From contig NC_134887.1 of NCBI RefSeq assembly GCF_041734735.1, positions 32,797,357-32,861,356 on the forward strand: a stretch of DNA of 64,000 nucleotides, read 5' to 3'. Source of the stretch: Babylonia areolata (taxonomy: Eukaryota > Mollusca > Gastropoda > Neogastropoda > Buccinidae). The notes beneath the pieces were generated by a model, which saw only the letters and a list, made by a program, of their open reading frames with translations, searched no databases and was not told where the DNA came from. The translations under genes and the position numbers were made by a program. Shown here piece by piece: positions 1 through 11,074 of the stretch. Each line of letters starts with the position of its first letter. The first letter of the stretch is position 1.

Positions 1-778
1 GAAGACAACAAAGAAAAGATGGGAGCAAAGAAAGGAATAATCCAAAAAGACTTTTGTCCATTCATAATGTGAACATAACACTCATTGACTGTTTGCTTTA
101 TGTGGTATGTAAATGCACTTATGCAAACGACATTACTACACACATTTACACCAATACACTAGTCATTTAAAAACACTGACATACCATCACAAATGCTGAA
201 GGCTAAGTAAGGCAAGAAAATGTCCGTCTTCTAGACATCAGACAGATACTAGGAGGCCTACGTCCATGTAATAGAATTAATGCTTCCTGAGTTGTTATTA
301 AAAAAAAGAAAAAAAAAAAAAAAAAAGTATGGAAGACAACAACACCGAGGCAATGGAAGACCACTCCCTAAAGAAACTCGGGAGGTATGTCAGATGACTG
401 GCGATAAACATTGCAAAGCCAGCAGTGACAATGAAAGCGGCCTGGTCATGGAACCAGACTGAGCCTATCCCAAAAAGAACTGTTATCACTTTCATCAAAC
501 GACAGCACACAGGCATTCACCGACGCTGTGGCACAGACTTTGACAGGAATTCCCTCATGTAGAAATAGAGACAGCAAACAGGTTATGCTGGATTAGAGAT
601 TTGTGTTTTTGTCACAATCTGTACGTGTTCTGGGACACACATGTAATGGCCAAAAGATAACCTGTAATCAAAGATCTAGACTGACACAAAGTCGCTGTCA
701 GCAGAAAACTAACAGACCCACAACCACACAAACTATATTGTAAAATTATGTTCCGCAAAATCACACAAAAACACATCG

Positions 779-859
779 AAGATTTGTTACAGATACACTT
801 TAATGAAGATTTGTTACAGATACACTTTAATGAAGATTTGTTACAGATACACTTTAATC
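779..859. repeat. 27-bp tandem triplication
   Basis: Three essentially perfect head-to-tail copies of a 27-bp unit (beginning GAAGATTTGTTACAG) lie in otherwise unique AT-rich sequence. Near-identity of the copies suggests recent slippage or unequal exchange. Confidence 0.9.
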
Positions 860-3601
860 AAGTGTAGAAAGAAACAGCAACCGTAAACTCACACTGCTAA
901 TAATGATAAATTGTGCTCCACTAAAATCAAAATGTTTAAAATAGAGAAAAAAAAAACCCAACCTTTAAACCTCTATGATTCCAAAACATTCATTCAAAAA
1001 CTTCATCTAGTACTGTTTGTCATTTTAGTCCACTTGCAAAACCATCTTGAGAATACAGATACCTCACAAAGAACCAATACCGTCAAGGCAACAGCTATAT
1101 CCATGGATCCAAAAATAAAAATCACCAGGATAAGAAAGCTTGATATAATAGAATATAGATAAATGTATCTGGAAAAAGCATTGTAAAATCATTAAATTCA
1201 GATTATAGTTTTGTACTTCAACAGGCAAAGGTAAGGACTGCCCACTAACACTCACACACAGATCTGCAGACATGAGGCTCAGCAGAATGTCCACCGCACA
1301 AGGGCAACAACTGCTGAAAACTAGAAAGTGTGTTGCTGGCCTTGACTTCCAATGACAGCTCAGTCATGTTGTTAGAATGACAATGTTTAAAGGAACACAT
1401 GTGGATGAGAAACTTCCCATTTAAAATGTTAAAATGTTGTTGTTGTTGCTTTGTTAGAATATTTTGTGGGAATTTTGTTATTATTTATTGTTGTGAGTAG
1501 TTACATTGCTGTTCCTTCCTTGTACTCAAAATAACACCCAGAGTGAGTGAGCACTTTAACTCCTCATCCAAACACAGTGACTGATCAGAACAGAACTCTG
1601 TATTGTGATGGCTCACTTTCTGTCTGCGGATGCATGGCAGCCAACGCAAGATGTAAAGCAATATCAACACAACAGATGAACAGTCCATTAGAAAATAATC
1701 ACAACGCCGTTACTAAACAAAGAATAACAGCAAAGCTAAATCAGTTTGTCCAATTACACTGTCACCTTGATTATAATCGTTACGTGTCCAAAGCAAAGCA
1801 GGAAACAAGATAACCAAATCATCACCTGCAGCATCATTCAAAAACAATCACAGTTTCACTGCTGTCACAAACACAGGCGGCAAAACGAACTAGCAATGTC
1901 TTAAAAAAATGTTTTACAAAAACATAAAGAATAAAAAATGTCAGTCAGTGTCTGACCGTTCTCCACTTGTAAAGATAGTGAGACAAATCTCAAACTGCTG
2001 ACACAAAACATTGCAAGTCCTTGCACTAGTTACCGCCTGTACCAGACTAATTTTGGAAGCAAAAACACAAATGGAGTTTTCAATGCTAACAAAAAAAACA
2101 ACACTGTAGGCCATTGCACTAGTTACACCATCAGCTGGTCATCATTTTGGAAGTGAAAACATGAAAGGTTTTGTTTACAAGAAATATCAAAAACCCCTCA
2201 AAACCTCTGAAAATACACCATGATTGTTGACTTACACAAATGGGGTTTTTGCTTCCAAAAAATATCACCCCCTCAAGACCCTGAAAAACACACCATGATT
2301 GCCAAATTTAAGAACAGAAACAAAGCGACTGGGTTACAGTGGTTGGGGTATTATCTTTTTAAAGGCCAATGACCATAGTTTCTGAGCCACAGACATCCTT
2401 TTGAAAACAACATAGCTGCAGGTGTACCTACCTTTTGGAGCCAAAAAAACAGTGGTGCGAGTGTACCTATTTGTACTGCAGGATGGTGAATGGGAATTTA
2501 GCAACAGTGACTGCAGCAGTTATCTTGCAAGCATGTTGAAGGCCCTTGCAACACCCGTGGGAAGTGCTGTGCATCCAGAATCAGCCTCTTCTCCCATATG
2601 ACACACACCGACAGATAAGCCTGCCTGCTTACTCATCCGTTGGACCAACGGGAGACTCCATCATGTTGAAGGCGCTGGTAACTTATCCATGTTGATGTTG
2701 GGACTGATTCAACAGCACATACCTACGGTATACCTTACCACCCTACACTGCTTTTGCTCCCCTAACTGTGGGGGAACAGCTGCCAGGTATGAAGACAAAA
2801 GGAGGAGTTTGTATTATACTCCATGTTTGATGATACATATACTTACCATGTCAAACTGATGCAAGCTAGGCCTAGCGGTTTGCTCTGCCTCTAAAAGCTA
2901 TAAGCGCTGAATCATTCCTTTGGCCAAGGCTCTCCATGCCATCTTGTTAGATTTACTCTCTGTCTCGTCCTACGCTTTCTTTGGAAAAAAAGCCTCTAAT
3001 TTGAACACCAAGAAGAAGAAGAAAGAAAAGAAAAGAAGAGAAAGACAGAGACAGAGAGACAGAGAGGAAGTAAGCAAAAGGGAACATTTCTAAACCACTG
3101 GCTGCTTTTGATTGGGGGGGGTGGGGGGGGGGGAAGAAAAGAAAAGAAAAAAGAAAAAAAGAGGAGCCTACAATCTATTAAATCACCTAATCAGAATCAC
3201 AGATCACACATACCTGTTAAGTCTAATTCCCTAAGCATACTGACAAACTTGGGTCAAGCTGACAATTTCACAAGTGACCTGATCAAAATAATGTAAACAA
3301 CAATATCATCTAATATAAAACCTTTTCAAGTAAATACAAGCAAACAAGTATCACATGATAAAAAAAAAAGAAAAAGAAAAGAAAGATAAGCAGGAGAGTG
3401 TCAAACCGGGTTAGTCCATTAATATAAAAAAAGTAGAATAAAAAAGGTTGGGGGAATAGCAAAACTTGAGCTACATACAGAATGAAGCCACAGGTAAGCA
3501 CTGGAAAACAACAACAACAACAACAACAAGAAAAAAAACACACCCTCAAAACCAACATGATCCCAAAATACAGTTGTTTTTCCTCCTTGTTTAATGCAAA
3601 G

Positions 3602-3602
<1 letters not shown>

Positions 3603-3651
<49 letters not shown>

Positions 3652-3687
3652 GATTCCTGGAGTCTTTACTTTTCCACAACACCTAAA

Positions 3688-3733
<46 letters not shown>
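3603..3733. repeat. Adjacent (AC)n and (AG)n microsatellites
   Basis: A pure (AC)n run at 3603-3651 is followed within 40 bases by a pure (AG)n run at 3690-3733. Several long apparent reading frames here are low-complexity artefacts (poly Cys-Val, Leu-Ser, His-Thr, Arg-Glu). Confidence 0.95.
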
Positions 3734-3737
<4 letters not shown>

Positions 3738-4232
3738 GTGATGTATATCTAACGAAGCAGATGAAGCACGTGACCAGTTTGTGCTTCTGGACAAATCCTT
3801 CCGAGCCTGAAACAAACAACCAAAAAAAAAAAAAAAAAAAAAAAAATCATCACTTGCTTTGAAATGATTCATAAAAAAACAACAACAAAAAAAAACAAAA
3901 AACAACTCAAAGTTTTCAGTAACAAAATCAATACAACAAAAGGAACCTGACATCACTATAACTCACTTCCTTCTTGATTGTCACATAACACAACTCTTTA
4001 ATTTCTTTTTAAACTGAGCCTTCTGTGGATGCCCAGCAATGAGAAAATAATAAAAACCCTGTTGAAAAATTCTTTCTTCAAATCATTCTAGAACAAGCTT
4101 GTAGCTCTCATGCACTTCAGTCATAAACAAGGTAGCTAGCTGTACCGGCCATACAACCTGACACCACAAAGTTCAAACTAAACAAACTGAGGGGAAAATT
4201 TCAAATGAGAGAAAAAAAACCCAACAACAGAC

Positions 4233-4610
4233 GGGCGCAACAGCCGAGTGGTTAAAGCGTTGGACTTTCAATCTGAGGGTCCCAGGTTCGAATCACGGTG
4301 ACGGCGCCTGGTGGGTAAAGGGTGGCGATTTTTACGATCTCCCAGGTCAACATATGTGCAGACCTGCCAGTGCCTGAACCCCCTTCGTGTGTATACGCAA
4401 GCAGAAGATCAAGTACGCACATTAAAGATCCTGTAATCCATGTCAGCGTTCGGTGGGTTATGGAAACAAGAACATACCCAGCATGCACACCCCCGAAAGC
4501 GGAGTATGGCTGCCTACATGGCGGGTTAAAAACGGTCATACACGTAAAAGCCCACTCGCGTATATATGAGTGAACGTGGGAGTTGCAGCCCACAAACGCA
4601 GAAGAAGAAG
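4233..4610 (+). mobile_element. tRNA-derived SINE, family A, near full head
   Basis: The 5' end is a tRNA-like head: box-A-like AGCCGAGTGGTTAA about 15 bases in and box B GGTTCGAATC about 50 bases later. The body runs to GCAGCCCACAAACGC and ends in a GAA/CAA-rich tail. Related copies are at 18989-19344 (minus), 47094-47600 (plus) and 54568-54902 (plus), with fragments at 36566-36640 and 59458-59571. The shared 83-codon reading frame in these copies is a by-product of repeat identity, not a gene. Confidence 0.88.
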
Positions 4611-4815
4611 AACAACAACAACAAAAAACAAAGCAACAAAAAAAAACAACCCAAAAAACCCAACAGTGCCAATCTAAACAAGACTGGCAAAGCCTTCATG
4701 TCTCACGTCTGATACCCACTTCACACAACAAAACAAAACTGAAAACAGCAACAACAACAACAACAAAATGATATTGCAAAGCAGACCATCTGGCAGAAAA
4801 ACACACACACATAAT

Positions 4816-5082
4816 AAGTCATTCAGATGAGGCGGTAAACCATGGTCCAGTATGCAACACACACTTAACGCACGTTCCCCACAGCAGCAACAGGGTTGTC
4901 CCTTACAAAATGCTGCAGAAAAATCTACTTTGATAATGAAACAAACGCACATGCAGGCAGAAAACAGAAAGAAAAGAAAAAAACAAAAGCTGGAGCGGCC
5001 TTATGGCAATGCACACTCTCCTAGGAGAGCAGCCCCAGTTTCACACAGTGAAATCTGTTGTAACAAAGAAGTGATACACTAA
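4816..5082 (+). mobile_element. SINE family B, 5'-truncated copy
   Basis: Matches the body and 3' part of the full family-B copies at 23531-23938 and 38491-38895: the core with GCAACA and GGGTTGTCCC, the AGAAAAATC...TTTGATA segment, and the 3' module with GAGAGCAGCCC and a TTTCACACAGTGAAATCTG-like end. The tRNA-like head is missing. Confidence 0.8.
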
Positions 5083-5300
5083 TTAATGTGACCTTGATGA
5101 CCTTTGACCTTTAAATTTACAAATAACTTGACATTCTGGTCAAAACAAATCACAATCCCAAGTTTGAAATAAATCTGATATAAGACAGTCTCTATCAAAG
5201 CTCTTTGCGTTTTGCCAAATGGTGACCTTGACCTCTGACCTCTCACCCTGCTAACCGTATCATCATCATAAAGGAGGGTCACCTCAATGGTCTCACTCCT
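5083..5300. other. Block rich in TGACCT half-sites
   Basis: Contains TGACCTTGATGACCTTTGACC and, about 125 bases on, GGTGACCTTGACCTCTGACC. TGACCTTTGACCT is the reverse complement of AGGTCAAAGGTCA, a perfect direct repeat of nuclear-receptor half-sites with one-base spacing (DR1). It lies about 0.7 kb beyond the MGST3 stop codon. It may be regulatory or simply part of an old dispersed repeat; the sequence alone does not decide. Confidence 0.4.
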
Positions 5301-5957
5301 CATACCAACCATCCTACCACATTTGCAGTAGCCAAGAAAATGCCAGTGTAGAACTCTACCACAGACACACACACGCACACACCGGGTCATCACTTGGACT
5401 CACTTTGTCAACACACACGAGCCAAAATCCCAAACAGACCCGTCAACCTTTGAAATGACCTAGGGGGAACAAATTCCATATCTGAGGGGAAGTTACTGTC
5501 GATATGGCACACGTCACATATCTCACGCCCAAATAAACAAACATTAGGGTAAAATTTCAAACACTACAGTTCGATTTCAAACACTTTAATTTGTTGTTAA
5601 TTTCAAACATTTCATTATCATTACTGGAGTTCAGCATCAAAGTACACTGTCCATGATAGGTGGGTTTTGACAGACACTGTCGTAACGTGAATGCTGACTG
5701 GCTAGCGAGAAAGTTGGTCAGCGGAAGTACGTGGCGGGCAAAGGGTGACTATACAGACAGTCATGTGCTGTCAGAATTCAAATGATACACAAACTTTTTT
5801 GTCAGCTTTAAAAAAATTTTTTTTTTAATCTGTTTGGGGGGATAGGGGAATGCTGGTCAGGTTGGGGGAATAAATTCCCTACAAATGGGGAACGGTTGGC
5901 AGGTCAGGACAAACACCGTACCTTGTGCCTCCATGAGAGCCCGCCCCCACGTCAGCC
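5301..5957. other. Unique sequence, 3' flank and probable 3' UTR of MGST3
   Basis: No repeat or second gene is recognised. The part adjacent to 5957 is expected to be the 3' untranslated region of the minus-strand MGST3-like transcript. I did not find a clear AATAAA on the minus strand close by, so the cleavage site is unplaced. Confidence 0.4.
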
Positions 5958-6058
5958 TCACACCCACTCCAGCTGGTGTGCTGCGAAGGAAATGGCGTGT
6001 CCCAGCAGCATCAGCTCTGCAATGTGACCAAAGGCTCCCCACCGACGCTTGTCCGGAT
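5958..6058 (-). CDS. MGST3: MGST3-like exon 5 with stop codon
   Basis: The acceptor is TGTGTGGCAG before 6058. The exon completes an Asp codon and encodes PDKRRWGAFGHIAEL, then MLLGHAISFAAHQLEWV, then TGA at 5958-5960. It corresponds to the human SKRSRGALGSIALL ... FQHLGW ending. It is not detected by long-frame searches because the frame is short. It lies 2.5 kb from exon 4. Confidence 0.88.
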
Positions 6059-6383
6059 CTGCCACACACACATACACAGGAGTTGTCAGTTTCCGTTTCT
6101 CAAGGGGGCGTCACTCACTGCGTTTGGACAAATGCATATATATATATCTATAGCACATGTAAAAGAACCCACGGCAACAAAAGGGTTGTTCCAAACAAAA
6201 TTCTGTAGAAAAATCCACTTTGATAGGAAAAAACAAATAAAACTGCACGCAGGAAAAAATACAAAAAAAATGGGTGGCGCTGTAGTGTAGCGACGTGCTC
6301 TCCCTGGGGAGAGCAGCCCGAATTTCACACAGAGAAATCTGCTGTGATAAAAAGAAATACAAATACAAAATATAAGGCATATA

Positions 6384-6444
<61 letters not shown>

Positions 6445-9085
6445 CATACATGCTGTACCACATCTGCTAGACAGATGCCTGACCAGCGGCACAACCAGAC
6501 GTGCTTAGTCAGTTCTTGAGCGCATGCATGTATATTTGTGTTCCAATCACAGTGGATTTCTTAATAATAATAATAATAATAATGAATATTTGGAAGCCCT
6601 ATCTCTGGAGAGCCCACAGTGTTAATAATTTTTTTGTAATACAATTACACATACGTACATTGATGCAGATACACTTCATAACATTCACTTGCCTATACGC
6701 ATCACAAAATAAACAGGTCACACACACACACACACCCACACACACACACACGCACACCCACACACTAGGCATTCATACCGATACAGCCCCATTCCTCTCA
6801 CCACCCACCAACAATCGCAGACAGACACACAGGGTGGGAAAACTAATCATAACAACTGTGGAAAAGGCGAGTTCTGAGAGCTGATTTGACTGAGCGTGTC
6901 GGACTGAATAAGGGAGTTTGTTCCAGATGACAGGTCCGATGAAAGAGAAAGGACGTTCCCCATGGAGTTTCTTTCGCCATTGTACAGAACTTTGCCAGAG
7001 AACAAAATTCGTTGCCATGGGCTCTTTTACAGAGCGCCTAGCATGTGCAAGCAGCATACGGGATCTTGGTTTGTCTCATCCAAATGACTTGACGCTCAAT
7101 TTGATTTTCCGGTGTGTGAGATTTCCAAAGGCAACTTAGTATTGTATTTTTTGTGTGAAAGATACTTTAACCTGCTCACTGTTGCAGGGCATAACGTGTT
7201 CACTGCCAGGAAAACATAACTCTTGTAGCAGGGCAGAACGTGTTCACTGCCAGGAAAACGTAACTCCGGTTGCAGGGCAGAACGTGTTCACTGCCAGGAA
7301 AATGTAACTCCTGTTGCAGGGCAGAACGTGTTCACTGCCAGGAAAACGTAACTCCTGTTGCAAGGCAGAAGGAAAACATAACTCCTGTTGCAGGGCAGAA
7401 CGTGTTCACTGCCAGGAAAACATAACTCTTGTACCAGGGCAAAACCTGTTCGCTGCCAGGAAAACGTAACTCTTGTACCAGGGCAAAACCTGTTCACTGA
7501 CAGGAAAACTTAACTCCTGCTGCAGGGCCTCTAACAGCGCGCATGCATGCGTGCATGTGTGTGTGTTTGTTCGGGGTATGTATGTTGGTAGACTGAGGGT
7601 TGGGACAGTGTCTGAATGGTGTGAGACTGCAAACTGTTGCATGTGTGTTGTGTTTCTCTGTGTGTGTGTGTGTGTGCATGTGCGTGTGCTTGCGTGTGCA
7701 TGTCTATTTGCTTGCCTGTGTCAGTGATACGTGCGCTTGGGTTCGCTGTGTGTGGCCGATTTTTTGTTCTTGTTTCATTTTCATAAATTTTCCCTTTAAT
7801 GCATCCTTCCCTTTACTTTCTTTTAATGTATTAAATCATCTGTTTATTTGGTCTAATCATCTAACTCTGTTTCATGTCAATGTTTTACAGAAACCTTGGG
7901 TAGGGCTCTCATGGCCTGATCAGCGTGTTGGGTTTATAAGAAGGTCAGACATCCGCTCCGTTTTGTAAATCAAATTTTTTTTTACAGCAGATTTGGTGCA
8001 GCATGTATGGATCAGCCTGCACACTTTGACGCCTCTTTGACACTGACACAGTGTGCAGCAAGTGTGTGATATTTAGCAGCAAGTATGTGATATTTAGCAG
8101 CATGTGTGTGATATCTACAGATGTTTTCAGGGCACTGAGAATGGAAATTTTCTTCCTAAAATTACATTTAAATAAAAAAAAAAACATAGCCGTATGAAGA
8201 GCACAGGAACAGGAATCAAGATGGCTGCCGGAAAAAGAGGGCGCTAGTCAGGGATACACAGGGGAGGTAACCTACTTAGGGAGGTTATCGGCCCTAGCTA
8301 CTTTCGTTTTCTCCGCATAGGTGGATAGTAGTTTGCACAGGACGGGAATGTCAGACCCCTGCTGGAGTCTGCACTAGTGGGTCACGGTTAAGTATGTGTA
8401 ATTAAATGGAGATTTTAGATGAAATATTCCCCCATCTAATATCAATCTTTACTGAACACACCCGCAATTGATGAACACAGGAATTTAGACCTTGGAAATG
8501 ATAACGCTACTCAGACAACAGTTAATGAACACGGGAATTCAAAACTTGGAAATAAGTTGAACAACACTATTCAGTCACTCACCTCCAGTGTAGTAGCCCA
8601 GGGCGTAGGCAATACGACTGACCAGGTACATCACCCCCACACCTGCTGTTAGTCTCTGCACACACACACAAACATCATTCACTGATCGTATTGCGTTACT
8701 TTTGGTCACAACAGATTTCTCTGTGTGAAATTCGAGCTGCTCTCCCCAAGGAGAACGCGTCGCCATAAACCAGTACTGCATATATTTTTCCTTTTTTTCT
8801 GCCTGCAAGTGCGTTTGTTTTCTTATCAAAGTGGATTTTTCTTCAGAATTTTATTAGGGACGAGCCTTTTGTTGCCGGGGGTTCTTTTACATGCCCTAAG
8901 TGCATGCTACACACAGAACCTTGGTTCATCATCTCATCCGAGTGAGTAGCATCCAGATTCAAGGTCTTGTGGAGGGGGAGAAAATACTGGTGAATGTGGG
9001 ATTTGATCCTGTGCACTCCACTTGATCAGATCAACAGCAACGTATATTCTAAACAGATATCTTTCAATGTACATTACAAACAGCT

Positions 9086-9116
<31 letters not shown>

Positions 9117-9875
9117 TTTGCTGCCCCATCATCTGCACCATTTCAGTGGCTTTACTCCCACGCCGCTCACTTAGATTACCCATACACGGCCACACCCGGG
9201 TTCGTCCTCCTGGGGACTCACATCGTTGCACTGAATACATGAGTGCTACAACAGTGTGGACGCACTCTGCACTTAGAACATTCATCGTTCAATGTGCACA
9301 CACATGCATGTACATGCACACACACACGTGCGCACACACACACACACACACAGTGCATGCAGCTTTTCTGCAAGCATTTCACTACAAGACACTATAGGAA
9401 GGACAGCTTTGATACGCATTCACAAACACACACACACACACACTTACAGGATACTGCAATCCTCCGATAAACAGATTCATCAGAAACTGGCCCTGGCCCT
9501 CCAGTCTGCAATAAACACATCTCTGGTCATCATGTGTCTTTACAGCAATTCACTTTGTACCCAGTAACCACTGATAATTAGTCGCCATCATAGGTAATCA
9601 CGTATGTCATGACAACAAATCATTCTGCACCCTGTGCTAACAAAGAAACCACTGATAACTAGTCAGTATGTATGTTGTACCAGCTGTTTTATTGTCACTG
9701 ACCTGCCACTTGTAGACAAGCACTGATCGCATATTATGCATGATTCACTGTTAATCACAGTGATTAATCATTTGAAGTGCAAAACCCAACAGTATTCAAA
9801 CACAAGCACATGTAACACCCACACACCACACCCACACTCTTTTGAAAAAACACACACACACACACACCTTTGATA

Positions 9876-9910
<35 letters not shown>

Positions 9911-10596
9911 CTGTGTTAACACACACACATACACACTTGTATCAACATACAGTAACACATACACACACACAGGGTGACACACACACACAAACACTTGTGT
10001 CAACACCAAAAAACACACACACACAGTGACACACACACACACACACACAGTGACACACACACACACACACACAGTGACACACACACACAGGGTGACACAT
10101 ACACAAACACTTGTGCCAACACCAAAAAACACACACAGTGACACACACACACACACACAGTGACACACACACACACACACACTTGTGTCAACACACACAC
10201 ACACACACACACACGCACATGCACTCACACACAGTGACACACACACACAAACACTTGTGTCAACAAATACACAAACACTTGGTACGTACGTGTTCTGGTG
10301 TGCTCTCTGAATGCAGTTGAATTCCTTACTGCTGCAGTACATCTCTGGATACTGCAAGAGAACATAAAATGAAACTCTTCACTGAGCAGCTATTTGGCTA
10401 ACCTCTCAAGTGTCTTTTATTCAGGCACACACACACATACACACTCACAATCACAATCACACACACAACAGCTATCTGAACAAGAATCTTGGTGTCTCTG
10501 TCTCTCTTTCTCACTGTACTCACACACACATCAAAATTATTGGTAAGACTTTGAACAAAAGAACAAATGAATCAACACACACACAGAAAACCTGCT

Positions 10597-10638
<42 letters not shown>

Positions 10639-11027
10639 ATTTCTTTTTATCACAACATATTTCTCTGTGTGAAATTCAGGCTGCTCTCCCAGGGAGAGCA
10701 CATGGCTATATTACAGCGCCACCCATTTTTTTGTATTTTTTCCTGTGTGGTTTTATTTGTTGTTTTTCTTATCGAAGTGGATTTTTCTACAGAATTTTGC
10801 CAGGAACAACCCTTCTGTTGCTGTGGGTTCTTTTACGTGCGCTAAGTGCATGTTGCACACGGGACCTCGGTTTATTGTCTCATCCGAATGACAAGCGTCC
10901 AGACCACCACTCAAGGTCCAGTGGAGGGGGAGAAAATATCGGCGGCTGAGCCGTGATTTGAACCAGCGCGCTCAGATTCTCTCGCTTCCTAGGCGGACGC
11001 GTTACCGCTAGGCCATCACTCCACACA

Positions 11028-11074
<47 letters not shown>

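Larger units (their letters stand above)
1..4232. other. Non-genic AT-rich flank with short simple repeats
   Basis: I see no convincing coding exon here. The stretch holds a poly-A run (about 300-326), a 27-bp triplication (779-859), G-rich and A-rich tracts (about 3113-3165), an (AC)n run (3603-3651), an (AG)n run (3690-3733) and poly-A (3821-3846). A minus-strand reading across 298-516 resembles a membrane segment, but it has no splice support or recognisable family. A splice-donor-like site at 2841-2846 on the minus strand is discussed under findings. Confidence 0.6.

Noticed and set aside
298-516. Minus-strand frame with hydrophobic segments (VLFGIGSVWFHDQAAFIV)
   Set aside because: No family recognised, no supported splice sites, and it ends in a poly-A-derived Phe run. 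Not strong enough to call a gene.
2835-2850. ATACTTACC resembling the 5' end of U1 snRNA
   Set aside because: The following bases do not continue as U1. It reads better as the reverse complement of a GTAAGTAT splice donor.
4233-4310. tRNA-like sequences with box A and box B at SINE heads (also 12541, 23531, 38491, 47094)
   Set aside because: They are diverged SINE heads without a credible complete cloverleaf; not called as tRNA genes.
4322-4573. 83-codon frame shared with 19005-19256 and 47183-47376
   Set aside because: It lies wholly within SINE family A and is shared only because the copies are related.
9764-10357. 197-codon minus-strand frame
   Set aside because: Only the first 20 or so codons (MGST3 exon 2) are real; the rest is translated CA repeat.
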